In this document: positions 35,020 through 43,261 of the stretch, one piece after another
Numbering within the stretch: position 1 is the stretch's first letter
Layout: the number at the start of each line of letters is the position of its first letter
Notes under the pieces: generated by a model
Told to the model about the DNA's origin: nothing
Database searches by the model: none
The model's input: the letters and a program-made list of their open reading frames with translations, nothing else
Translations under genes and position numbers: made by a program
From: Mycobacterium parascrofulaceum ATCC BAA-614
GTDB taxonomy: Bacteria; Actinomycetota; Actinomycetes; Mycobacteriales; Mycobacteriaceae
Direction of reading: 5' to 3'
Assembly (NCBI RefSeq): GCF_000164135.1
Contig: NZ_GG770555.1
Location: forward strand, 533,476 to 597,475
DNA length: 64,000 bases

Positions 35020-35853
35020 ATGGCGACCGCGAAGGGCGTCTTGGATTGGGCCCGCAACAAGGTCGTGTCGTGGGTGCCCAAGGCCGACCTCGACCAGCGG
35101 GACCCGGACTACATCCGAGACCAGCTCCCGGGCACCTGGCTGCTGGCGTCGTTCTACTTCCGGGCGGACGTGCGGGGCCTGGATCGAATTCCGGCCGACG
35201 GGCCGGTGCTGCTGGTCGGCAACCACAGCGGCGGCAACGTACCGCCCGACACCTTCGTGTTCACCCTGGCCTTCTGCTCGTATTTCGGGGTCGAACGGCC
35301 CTTCTATCAGCTGGCCCACAACCTCGTCGTGTCCGCGCCGCCGCTGGGCTGGCTGCGCAAATTCGGCACGGTTGCCGCCAACCCCGAGAACGCCCGGCTC
35401 GCACTGGATTCCGGCGCCGCGCTGCTGGTCTACCCCGGCGGCGACTACGAGGTCTTCCGGCCCTCCTGGGAACGCCACAAGGTCGACTTCGGCGGCCGGA
35501 TGGGCTACGTGAAGCTGGCCCGCGAGGCGGGGGTGCCGATCGTCCCCGTCGCCAGCGTCGGCGGGCAGGAAAGCGCGTTGTTCCTCAACCGCGGACAGTG
35601 GCTGGCCAGGCTCCTGATGGCCGACCGGCTGCTCCGGCTCAAAAGCATCCCGATTTCGCTGGCGCTGCCCTGGGGCCTGAACATCAGCGACCTGGCGGGC
35701 CACATCCCGTTGCCGACCAAGATCGTGATCGAGGTTCAGGACCCGATCGAGGTCGACGGTGACGACCAGGCGGTGCACGACAAGGTGCTGGCCAGCCTGC
35801 AGGGCGGCGTCGACCGGTTGGCCGCCGAACGGCGATTCCCGGTGATCGGCTGA
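35020..35853 (+). CDS. 1-acyl-sn-glycerol-3-phosphate-type acyltransferase
   Basis: The 277-residue PlsC-family protein shows the NHxxxxD-like catalytic motif as NHSGGNVPPD around residue 68 and the lipid-substrate motif VYPGGDYEVFRPSWERHKVDF. It has hydrophobic surface segments but no clear TM helix at the start. It should acylate lysophospholipid or glycerolipid at the membrane. It follows the amidohydrolase by 31 bases, and its TGA overlaps the next ATG by one base (TGATG). Confidence 0.85.
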   Translation: MATAKGVLDWARNKVVSWVPKADLDQRDPDYIRDQLPGTWLLASFYFRADVRGLDRIPADGPVLLVGNHSGGNVPPDTFVFTLAFCSYFGVERPFYQLAHNLVVSAPPLGWLRKFGTVAANPENARLALDSGAALLVYPGGDYEVFRPSWERHKVDFGGRMGYVKLAREAGVPIVPVASVGGQESALFLNRGQWLARLLMADRLLRLKSIPISLALPWGLNISDLAGHIPLPTKIVIEVQDPIEVDGDDQAVHDKVLASLQGGVDRLAAERRFPVIG

Positions 35854-36287
35854 TGCGCGTCGAACGCCGTTGCGTCATCAACGCCGACCGTTCCGCGGTG
35901 TGGAAAATCGTCAGCGACCCCGACCGCTACCCGTCGTTCATGACCAGCCTGGAGCGCTGGGAATCTTCGAACGACAAGCCCGCCGGCATCGGTGCGCGCT
36001 ACACCGTCCACTGGAAGATCGGCTCCGTACCCGTCGGTGGCCTGATCGAAGTGGTCGAGTTCGACGAGGACCGCGACCTGGCCTGGGTCGGCATCACCGG
36101 CGTCACGCTGCGCGGGCGGATCCGCTTGCGCGACGCCGGCGACGGGTGCACGAAGGTCACGTTCCGGCTGTCGTATCAGGCGCCGGGCGGGCTCGTCGGA
36201 TACATCGCCGACCGGATCGCCGTGCGCCAGGTGGGACGCACCCTCGCCGAAACGTTGAAGCGCCTCCGGAAGCTGGCCGAGTCGTAG
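35853..36287 (+). CDS. SRPBCC (START/ligand-binding) protein
   Basis: The 144-residue helix-grip protein begins MRVERRCVINADRSAVWKIVSDPDRYPSFM. It is a typical polyketide-cyclase-like SRPBCC fold with a deep hydrophobic cavity. Members bind lipids or small hydrophobics. Coupling to the acyltransferase (one-base overlap) hints that it handles the same lipid. It is the last gene of the five-gene run; the composition changes just after it. Confidence 0.82.
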   Translation: MRVERRCVINADRSAVWKIVSDPDRYPSFMTSLERWESSNDKPAGIGARYTVHWKIGSVPVGGLIEVVEFDEDRDLAWVGITGVTLRGRIRLRDAGDGCTKVTFRLSYQAPGGLVGYIADRIAVRQVGRTLAETLKRLRKLAES

Positions 36288-36408
36288 CCGATTACGGGCG
36301 CGACAATTTTTCCAAATTCGCATGTGATCAACCGCCGGACGGCATAGGCTCCGATCGACGAATCGGGCAACGCCACCAAATCAGATCGGACACGAAAGGG
36401 TTTGGAGC

Positions 36409-36549
36409 ATGTTGCCCCGAACGACCCTCATCCCCGCCGCCGCAACCGGTTTGGCGGCACCGGCCTGCTCGGGAAATTGGTCGTTCAGCGAGCATCCGCA
36501 CACCGGCGGCACCTGCCACGGCCACGGCGGCGTCCAGCGGTACGTGTAG
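36409..36549 (+). CDS. Secreted 46-residue DUF3761-like microprotein
   Basis: A short frame opens at ATG 36409 after an AAAGGG site and stops at TAG 36547-36549. The peptide has a short hydrophobic, Ala-rich N-terminus (signal-like) and then SFSEHPHTGGTCHGHGGVQ. That pattern of His, Gly and Cys closely resembles the DUF3761 consensus (SxxxHxxGTCxxHGGV). His and Cys could bind a metal, and the next genes move metals. It is too short to be certain of expression. Confidence 0.55.
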   Translation: MLPRTTLIPAAATGLAAPACSGNWSFSEHPHTGGTCHGHGGVQRYV

Positions 36550-36748
36550 CGGTCGGCGACGTCGGCGCTGCGGAAGCGCTGGGATGGTCGAAGACACGAG
36601 GGGTGACCATCCGAGTGGCCCGGGCGCCGACATCGCCGGATCCGATACAGCCCCGCCCCGACGCCCCTCGTTAGGCCACGGCGATGCCAGCCACAGAACC
36701 TGCGTAGCCCGTTCAGTCGTTCACTTCATGATGGCCCGCGGGCCGTTG

Positions 36749-36772
36749 CATATATGGCGATGCGCGCATATG
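36749..36772. promoter_or_regulatory. AT-rich dyad upstream of the CDF gene
   Basis: CATAT at 36749-36753 and ATATG at 36768-36772 flank a GC-rich 14-base centre (AT GGCG ATGC GCGC). Such AT-tipped imperfect palindromes are the usual shape of ArsR/SmtB operators. It lies 57 bases before the CDF start. The assignment is inference. Confidence 0.45.
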
Positions 36773-36828
36773 TTTGACGGCGTGCAACGCGACAGCCGTC
36801 AGATGGACCGGACAGCAAGGGCCTCTCA

Positions 36829-37788
36829 GTGAGTGGCGGTCACGACCACACCCACGGGCAGGCCTCCGCCGATGCCGACCGGCGGTGGCTAGCCGGAGCC
36901 TTGATCGTGATTGTCGCATTCATGGCGGGTGAGGTTACGGCCGGAATCGTCGCCGGATCATTGGCCTTGATTTCCGATGCGGCTCATATGCTCACCGACG
37001 CGGCATCAATTGCTCTGGCGTTGTGGGCGATTCGCCTCGCGGCCCGGCCGGCTGGCGGTCGTATGACCTACGGATGGAAGCGCGTCGAAGTTCTTTCGGC
37101 GCAAGCCAACGGCGTCACGTTGCTGGTGCTGGCCGGGTGGCTGGCATATGAGGCGATAAGGCGGCTGGTCCACCCACCCGCCGTGACGGGCCCGCTGGTC
37201 CTGATCACCGCGCTCGTGGGTGTTGTCATCAATGTGGCTGCGACTTGGATGATCAGCCGGGCCAACCGATCGAGCCTGAACGTTCAAGGCGCGTTTCAGC
37301 ACATACTCAACGACTTGTTCGCCTTCATCGCCACCGCGGTCGCCGGGCTCGTCATCATCCTCACGGGGTTTGCGCGCGCGGATGGGATCGCGACATTGAT
37401 CGTGGTGGCGCTCATGGCCAAAGCCGGCTTCGAGTTGGTGCGCGCCGCCAATCGCATTTTCTTGGAGGCCGCTCCCCAAGACATCGATCCCGACGCGATC
37501 GGGCGCGCAATGGCGGACCATGACGCGGTCGTCGAGGTCCACGATCTGCATATCTGGGAGATCACGTCCGGCTCGCCCGCATTGTCGGCACACGTGATCG
37601 TCGCCTCCGACCGCAACTACCACGCGACACGCGCCGAGTTGGCGCAGTTGTTGGCCGAAGAACACGGAATCGTGCACAGCACACTGCAACTTGACTACTT
37701 CAACGACTCCGCAGGATGTGAGCAGGGTACGGCGAGCGCTTCCGCGGTCTGCGAAGACCCGCACGGCCCAACGCACCGCTCCTCCTAG
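36829..37788 (+). CDS. Cation diffusion facilitator (CDF) metal exporter
   Basis: The 319-residue membrane protein has six helices. It opens with a His-rich N-terminus (SGGHDHTHGQ), then SDAAHMLTDAASIALAL holding the DxxxD metal site of TM2, LNDLFAFIATAVAG with the TM5 site, and a cytosolic domain ending in EVHDLHIWEITSG. It exports divalent metals such as Zn, Cd or Co in exchange for protons. GTG 36829 follows an AAGGG. Its codons are less GC-biased than those of the surrounding genes (for example AAT, TTG and CAT are frequent), which suggests later acquisition. Confidence 0.9.
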   Translation: MSGGHDHTHGQASADADRRWLAGALIVIVAFMAGEVTAGIVAGSLALISDAAHMLTDAASIALALWAIRLAARPAGGRMTYGWKRVEVLSAQANGVTLLVLAGWLAYEAIRRLVHPPAVTGPLVLITALVGVVINVAATWMISRANRSSLNVQGAFQHILNDLFAFIATAVAGLVIILTGFARADGIATLIVVALMAKAGFELVRAANRIFLEAAPQDIDPDAIGRAMADHDAVVEVHDLHIWEITSGSPALSAHVIVASDRNYHATRAELAQLLAEEHGIVHSTLQLDYFNDSAGCEQGTASASAVCEDPHGPTHRSS

Positions 37789-37925
37789 CGGGTGAGCGTC
37801 GACCTCAGTCGTCATCGAGGCGAACCCGTCGGGGCAACGCGCAAGCGTAGCTAGGTGCGGCCATGTTGAGACTGCTCCAGTGAAGAGCCATCTCAGCGAC
37901 GGCGCACGTAAGTCTTTGCTGCGCC

Positions 37926-38234
37926 GTGATGGCCAAAGGGTTTCATCCGCAACACTCACCGCTGGGCATCACCTGGACAGCGATCACTGCGGCGGCAATG
38001 TTCGCGCTGGCGGCCGGAAAGGCCCGAACCGGCGCCGCCCTGGGCAACCCGGTCCTCGCCACGGGAGGCCGGGTCACGATCGACGGCCTACTTTCGACTG
38101 CGGTCCTGCTCGGGCTGCTGCTCAACACCCTCGCGGGCTGGTGGTGGGCCGATCCGCTCGCCGGGTATGTCCTTGTGCTCTACGCGCTGCGCGAGGTCAA
38201 AGAGACTTTGTTCGCCCACAGTTCTGATCCGTAG
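37926..38234 (+). pseudogene. Remnant of a CDF-like/cation transporter (C-terminal part only)
   Basis: The 102-residue open frame keeps the last membrane helices of a small transporter: LGITWTAITAAAMFALAAGK, ATGGRVTIDGLLSTAVLLGL, and GWWWADPLAGYVLVLYALREVKE. Family members I recall are about 200 residues with this block at the C-terminus, so the N-terminal half is lost here. The upstream start has no good ribosome site. The family assignment is from memory. Confidence 0.55.
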
Positions 38235-38393
38235 AGGCTGCGCGCGCTTCCGGGCGTGTCCGGCATTCTCGAGATCGTCGCGTTCGAAATCTGCGGACCG
38301 CGTGGGAACGCTTGCGCCCCAGGCGAACTGCGGGTTCGATGTCGAGTTCTGCGCCGTGTACGGCCCCGGCGGCCCGGACGACAGGGCCCCCGG

Positions 38394-38765
38394 TCAGGAC
38401 CCCGTGCCAGGCGCGGCGGCAGTGCCGACGGCGTCGGTGTCGACGGCGTCGGTGCCGAACAGCGCCTGACCAAGCACGCGCAACACGTCCTGGTCGGCCG
38501 GCGAGTAGTAGACGAACGTTCCCTCGCGGCGGCCTTTCACCAGGCCGGCCAGGCGCAACTTGGCCAAATGCTGGCTGACCACCGCTGGTGCCACATCGGC
38601 CAGCTCGGCCAGGCACGCCACCGAGGACTCACCCTGCGACAACGCCCACAACACCTTGATGCGGGTCGGGTCGCTCAGCATCCGAAACGACTCGGTGGCA
38701 CGGCCAACCTGCTCCTCAGTCGGCATGGTGAACCCGGCGATCGATGTGTGCACAGCGTCAAGCAT
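38394..38765 (-). CDS. ArsR/SmtB-family metalloregulator
   Basis: The 123-residue winged-helix repressor begins at ATG 38765. Its HTH (LAELADVAPAVVSQHLAKLRLAGLV) is close to the mycobacterial KmtR/NmtR type. It carries one Cys (SSVACLAEL) and few His; the alpha5 His pattern (DxH..H) and the alpha3N CxC motif of CadC/CmtR are both absent, so the metal or signal bound is unclear. It is divergent from the P1B-4 ATPase across 78 bases. A palindrome GTGATCAC lies at 38779-38786. Confidence 0.88.
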   Translation of the reverse strand: MLDAVHTSIAGFTMPTEEQVGRATESFRMLSDPTRIKVLWALSQGESSVACLAELADVAPAVVSQHLAKLRLAGLVKGRREGTFVYYSPADQDVLRVLGQALFGTDAVDTDAVGTAAAPGTGS

Positions 38766-38801
38766 AACGCTGACCTGTGTGATCACCGATTCATCTGCAC
38801 A

Positions 38802-38836
38802 TGCATTTGCGAATACGCATGACCATGCATATAAGC
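38802..38836 (+). promoter_or_regulatory. Promoter/operator of the P1B-4 ATPase gene
   Basis: A -10-like TATAAG lies at 38830-38835, eight bases before the GTG start, so the mRNA may be leaderless. Just upstream, TGCG (38808-38811) and CGCA (38816-38819) with ATGCAT-type ends at 38801 and 38825 make an AT-rich imperfect dyad suited to the adjacent ArsR protein. Function inferred from position. Confidence 0.5.
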
Positions 38837-38843
38837 TGGTCGC

Positions 38844-40820
38844 GTGACTTCTGGCACGCCGACCGCTGCTACTTCCGAATTCGACGCTGACGAGCGCATC
38901 CGCTCGTGGCGAGCCCCGAGGTCGAGCGCGTGGACCCCTCCGGAGGTCCGGTGGGCGCTGATCGCGACGGGATTGTTCGGGTTCGGCCTGATCGTGCAAC
39001 TGGCCGGGGGACCCGCGTGGTTGTACTGGACGCTCTACCTGGCCTGCTACGCCGCCGGCGGGTGGGAGCCGGGGCTCGCGGGGCTGCAGGCGCTGCGGGG
39101 CAAGACCCTGGACGTCGACTTGCTGATGGTCGCCGCGGCCATCGGTGCCGCGGCGATCGGCCAGGTTTTCGACGGAGCGCTGCTGATCGTCATCTTCGCC
39201 ACCTCCGGTGCGCTGGAGGCGGTGGCAACCAAGCGCACGGAGGATTCCGTGCGCGGACTGCTGGACCTCGCGCCGGACACCGCCACGCGCATCACGCCTG
39301 CAGGGGCCGACGAAGTCGTCGCCACCGCGATCCTCGACGTCGGCGACGTGCTGCTGATCCGTCCCGGGGAACGGGTCGGCGGCGACGGCGTCGTCATCGA
39401 CGGCGCCAGCGAGGTGGACCAGGCCACCATCACCGGAGAGCCTCTGCCGGTCGACAAGACCACCGGCGACGAAGTGTTCGCCGGGACGCTCAACGGCACC
39501 GGCACACTTCGGGTGCGGGTGACCCGGCCGGCCGCCGAGACCGTCATCGCGCGAATCGTTGCGATGGTCGCCGAGGCGAGCGCCAGCAAGGCTCGGATGC
39601 AGTTGTTCATCGAGAAAGTCGAACAGCGCTACTCGGTGGGCATGGTGGGCGCGACCATCGCCTTGTTCGTGATTCCGTTGTGGTTGGGCGCCGACCTGCA
39701 GTCGGCGCTGCTGAGGGCGATGACGTTCATGATCGTCGCCTCGCCATGCGCATTGGTCCTTTCGACCATGCCGCCGCTCTTGGCGGCGATCGCCAACGCC
39801 GGCCGCCACGGGGTGCTGGTCAAATCGGCTGTCGTGCTCGAAAAGCTCGCCACCGTAACCCAAGTCGCACTCGACAAGACCGGAACGCTGACCGAAGGGG
39901 CGCCGCGGCTCACCGGCGTACACGTGCTGCCGCAGGCGAAGTGGACGGATAAGGAGCTGCTGTCGTTGGCGGCCGCCGCGGAGCACCCCTCCGAGCATCC
40001 GTTGGCACGTGCCATCGTCGCCGCGGCCCTCGACGAGAATCTATCGCTGCGGTCGGCGACCGGTTTCACGTCGACACCCGGACGCGGTGTCCGCGCCCAC
40101 GTCGGTGCCGACATCGTCGAGGTCGGCAGTCCCACCCTGCTCGACCGCCACGACCATCCCGCCCGGACAACCGTCAGCGAGCTGGAACACACCGGGCAGA
40201 CGGCCATCGTCGTGCGCGTCAACGGCACTCCCGCGGGGGTGCTCGGCCTGGCGGACCGCCCCCGCGGCGAAGCCGCCCACGCGGCCGCGCACGTTGCCAC
40301 GCTCACCGGCGCCGAGCCCGTCCTGCTGACGGGGGACAACCCGCGCGCCGCGGCGCGACTCGCCAGCGAGCTGGGTATCTCCGACGTCCGGGCCGAGCTG
40401 CTTCCCGAGGACAAGGTCATCGCGGTCCGAGCGTTGGAAGCCGACGGCGCCAGAGTGCTGCTCGTCGGCGACGGGGTGAATGACGCTCCGGCCATGGCCG
40501 TGGCCCACGTCGGCATAGCCATGGGCCGGTCCGGATCCGACCTCACCCTGGAAACCGCCGACGCCGTCATCACCCGTGACGACCTGGCGACCGTGCCGGC
40601 TGTCATCGCTCTCGCGCGCCGCGCCCGCCGCGTGGTCGCGGCCAACCTCACCATCGCCGCGACCTTCATCGCCGTACTCGTCACCTGGGACTTGCTCGGG
40701 CACCTGCCACTGCCACTCGGCGTCGCCGGCCACGAGGGCTCCACCGTACTGGTGGGCCTCAACGGACTGCGCCTGCTGCGCAACGGCGCCTGGCCCACGC
40801 CGAGTCACTCACGCCTCTAG
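38844..40820 (+). CDS. ctpD: P1B-4-type heavy-metal transporting ATPase (CtpD-like)
   Basis: The 658-residue ATPase lacks an N-terminal metal-binding domain. It carries the P1B-4 signatures SPCAL in TM6 and HEGSTVLVGLNGLRLL in the last helices. The other catalytic motifs are TGEPLPVD (actuator), DKTGTLTEG (phosphorylation), HPLA, and GDGVNDAPA. P1B-4 enzymes export Co, Ni or Fe-type metals; mycobacterial CtpD has been linked to metal and redox homeostasis. The start is GTG at 38844. It is divergent from the ArsR gene that probably represses it. Confidence 0.93.
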   Translation: MTSGTPTAATSEFDADERIRSWRAPRSSAWTPPEVRWALIATGLFGFGLIVQLAGGPAWLYWTLYLACYAAGGWEPGLAGLQALRGKTLDVDLLMVAAAIGAAAIGQVFDGALLIVIFATSGALEAVATKRTEDSVRGLLDLAPDTATRITPAGADEVVATAILDVGDVLLIRPGERVGGDGVVIDGASEVDQATITGEPLPVDKTTGDEVFAGTLNGTGTLRVRVTRPAAETVIARIVAMVAEASASKARMQLFIEKVEQRYSVGMVGATIALFVIPLWLGADLQSALLRAMTFMIVASPCALVLSTMPPLLAAIANAGRHGVLVKSAVVLEKLATVTQVALDKTGTLTEGAPRLTGVHVLPQAKWTDKELLSLAAAAEHPSEHPLARAIVAAALDENLSLRSATGFTSTPGRGVRAHVGADIVEVGSPTLLDRHDHPARTTVSELEHTGQTAIVVRVNGTPAGVLGLADRPRGEAAHAAAHVATLTGAEPVLLTGDNPRAAARLASELGISDVRAELLPEDKVIAVRALEADGARVLLVGDGVNDAPAMAVAHVGIAMGRSGSDLTLETADAVITRDDLATVPAVIALARRARRVVAANLTIAATFIAVLVTWDLLGHLPLPLGVAGHEGSTVLVGLNGLRLLRNGAWPTPSHSRL

Positions 40821-40915
40821 AAGAACGAGCAGCGCCGGTTGGCCCGGTGTAGGAGGCGATGGAAAGCAGACGAAAGTGCCGTTTGGTCCTGACCCGCCCC
40901 GCGACCGGCGGTTGG

Positions 40916-41386
40916 TCAGACCAATGCGGAAGCGTCGAAAACCCAACTGGTGTCGGCCGTCGCGAGGTTCTCGAAGTGGTTCGGGGGAGCGAAGGCCACC
41001 AACGAGTTCATGTCCCAATAGTCTTTCCAGACCGTGATCTTCGGTTCGGCCCCCTGCAAGGCGACCTTGTGGACGGTCACGAATCTCAGCACGCCTTGCT
41101 CGCCCGTCGCGAACGTCCAGGTCTCGGAGTGCTCGTACAGCACGTCGGAACCGTTGGACACCAGCACGCCGTCGTGGTTCTCGTAGCCGGCCAGCGGCTC
41201 GAGGCCCATCTTCAGCCGCTTGACGATGTCTTCGGGTCCGCGTGCCGATAGCGCCGGCACCGGCATGTCGACATAGAGGCAGTCATCGGACAGGAAGGTC
41301 TTGACCGCCTCCCAGTCCCGCCGCGAGAGCGCCTGCCACAGCCCGAGGACCACATCGTCGACCGAGATCATAGAAGCGTCTGTCAT
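40916..41386 (-). CDS. SnoaL-like / limonene-1,2-epoxide hydrolase family protein
   Basis: The 156-residue cone-shaped alpha+beta protein of the NTF2-like superfamily resembles the limonene-epoxide hydrolase branch (SVDDVVLGLWQALSRRDWEAVKTFLSDD at the start; YVDMPVPALSARGPEDIV; WKDYWDMN later, with Asp residues suited to water activation). It may hydrolyse an epoxide or bind a lipid. ATG 41386 lies immediately after a GTTTATTTGCGCT sequence, so a leaderless transcript is possible. It is transcribed alone, downstream of cyp140 and apart from it. Confidence 0.82.
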   Translation of the reverse strand: MTDASMISVDDVVLGLWQALSRRDWEAVKTFLSDDCLYVDMPVPALSARGPEDIVKRLKMGLEPLAGYENHDGVLVSNGSDVLYEHSETWTFATGEQGVLRFVTVHKVALQGAEPKITVWKDYWDMNSLVAFAPPNHFENLATADTSWVFDASALV

Positions 41387-41433
41387 AGCGCAAATAAACT
41401 CGGTTCCCGGACCGGTGTCAACACCGCGCGCCC

Positions 41434-42777
41434 CTAGCCGTCGACGCGCGCCATCGACCGCGCCGGCCCCAGCGCTACCGGCAGCGACGACCAGCCCCGC
41501 AGCACGCGCGTGTCACGCCTGCTGCCCGCGCCCGCCGCGCGCACCTCGGGGAAGCGGTCGAAGAACGTGCGGAGCCCGACCTCGCCCTCGGCGCGCGCCA
41601 GCGCGGCGCCCAGGCAGAAGTGCCGGCCCCCGGAAAACGCGAGATGCCTTCCCGCGTTGGCCCGTTCGATGTCGAAGCGGTGCGGTTCGGCGAACACGGA
41701 CGGGTCGCGGTTGGCGGCGGCCAGATAGACCAGCACCAGGTCGCCGCGTCGAATGTGCTTGCCGCCCAGTTCAACATCCTTGAGTGCGACCCGCGCGGTG
41801 AGCTGCACCGGCGACTCCAGCCGCAATATCTCCTCGACCGCGTTGGGCCATAATTCGGGCCGCCGGCGCAGGGTGTCGAGGCGGTCGGGAGCGTCCAGCA
41901 ACATGCGAATCCCGTTGCCCAGCAGGTTCACCGTGGTCTCGAAACCGGCCGCCAATACCAGCCCGGCGATCGCTTTCAGCTCGTTTTCATCCAAATGCGT
42001 CTCTGCGGAACCGCTTTCGGCGATCTCGATCAGCTGGCTCATCACGTTGTCACTCGGGGCACTCCGCAGCCGGCCCAGATGCCCGTCGAGCCAGGAGCTG
42101 AAGCCGGCGAGCCCCCGCTGCACCGTGCGGTACTGCTGCCACGTCAGTCCGATGTCCAGGCTCGGCGCGGCGAGTTCACCGAACTCCAGGACGCGCCGCC
42201 GGTCCCGCTCGGGAACGCCGAGGATGTCGCTGATGATCGCGACCGGCAGCTGCGAGCAATAGCGGCCGACGACGTCGACGACCCGGGAGGCGCCGGATTC
42301 GGCGGCCAGCTGATCCAACAGGGCGGCGGCGGTCTGCTCCACCCGGTCCCGCAACGCGGCGACAGCCCGCGGGGTGAACACGGCCGACACCGTCTTGCGG
42401 TACCGGGTGTGGTCGGGCGGCTCGACCGCGAGCAGCGACGGCGCGCGCAGCGGATGCAGCAGATCGTCGCGGGTGTGGCGTTCGAGCCATTTCAACGGCC
42501 CGGGCAGGTTCGCCCCGAACACCAGCACGCGGAAATCGTCGGAACGCAGTAGCTCGTGGGCGAGCGCATGGTCGGCGGTCAGATAGCTGACGCGCCCCTT
42601 GACCAGCGGCCCCGCGGCCCGCAGTTCGTCGTAGAAGGGGACCGGATTGGCGGCCACCGTCGGATCGGCGATCAACCTGGCGTGCAAGTCGCCCCGCCGC
42701 ACCCCGAGCGTGGCGACGCCCCGGATGAAGCCGTGCATCGCCAACCAGTGCAGCCGTTCCTTCACCCGTCCCTCCAT
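41434..42777 (-). CDS. cyp140: Cytochrome P450 CYP140
   Basis: The 447-residue soluble P450 (Rv1880c homologue) has AGFETTVN in the I-helix (oxygen activation), the ExxR motif as EEILRLES, and the haem loop FSGGRHFCLGAALA with the proximal Cys. The substrate is unknown, and CYP140 members have no proven reaction to my knowledge. The likely redox partner gene in this window is the flavoprotein reductase at 13723-14955. It ends the run SRPBCC-SDR-lppE-cyp140 on the minus strand. Confidence 0.93.
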   Translation of the reverse strand: MEGRVKERLHWLAMHGFIRGVATLGVRRGDLHARLIADPTVAANPVPFYDELRAAGPLVKGRVSYLTADHALAHELLRSDDFRVLVFGANLPGPLKWLERHTRDDLLHPLRAPSLLAVEPPDHTRYRKTVSAVFTPRAVAALRDRVEQTAAALLDQLAAESGASRVVDVVGRYCSQLPVAIISDILGVPERDRRRVLEFGELAAPSLDIGLTWQQYRTVQRGLAGFSSWLDGHLGRLRSAPSDNVMSQLIEIAESGSAETHLDENELKAIAGLVLAAGFETTVNLLGNGIRMLLDAPDRLDTLRRRPELWPNAVEEILRLESPVQLTARVALKDVELGGKHIRRGDLVLVYLAAANRDPSVFAEPHRFDIERANAGRHLAFSGGRHFCLGAALARAEGEVGLRTFFDRFPEVRAAGAGSRRDTRVLRGWSSLPVALGPARSMARVDG

Positions 42778-42818
42778 CGGTCGATGTCACCGAGCCTAGG
42801 CCCGCGCCCCGGATGGGG

Positions 42819-43235
42819 TCAGCACTCGGCGACGATCTTGAACTCCGTGGTCACCACTTTGTCGGGGTTGCTGCTGTTGATGCCGTACGCGCTGCCGGTG
42901 ATGGTGTAGGCGTCGTTGGTGACGTCGGCGTGCGCGTCACCGACCCCGCCCTCCCAGAAGCTGCCGGTGAACCCGTCGATGTTGCGGATCTTCACCCACT
43001 GCGGCATCGCCCGGTAGCCACTGGTCAACACCACTGCCTCGACGCTGCCGTCGTGGTCCTTGATGTCGATGGTGCGGTACTGCTGGTTTTGGCTGCACGC
43101 CGGAGGGCGGGTGGTGTGCGTGGCTCCATCGATCGTCAGGTGGGCCGCTTTCCGCGGCGTGGTCTGGGCCTGGCCACAGCCCGCGACGCCGACGGCGATC
43201 AGCAGGCAAACCACCGCGATTGACCGGTTTCGCAC
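42819..43235 (-). CDS. lppE: LpqH-family lipoprotein LppE
   Basis: The 138-residue lipoprotein has an N-terminal signal ending in the lipobox VAGC (Cys at about residue 20). The mature part matches the mycobacterial 19-kDa antigen family: YRTIDIKDHDGSVEAVV, GFTGSFWEGGVGDA and a closing Cys (KIVAEC) that can pair with CSQN. GTG 43235 is preceded by AGGAGGTGA. It sits on the outer face of the membrane. It lies 26 bases after the SDR gene. Confidence 0.9.
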   Translation of the reverse strand: MRNRSIAVVCLLIAVGVAGCGQAQTTPRKAAHLTIDGATHTTRPPACSQNQQYRTIDIKDHDGSVEAVVLTSGYRAMPQWVKIRNIDGFTGSFWEGGVGDAHADVTNDAYTITGSAYGINSSNPDKVVTTEFKIVAEC

Positions 43236-43261
43236 CGGTTCACCTCCTTCTGTTGCTTTCT

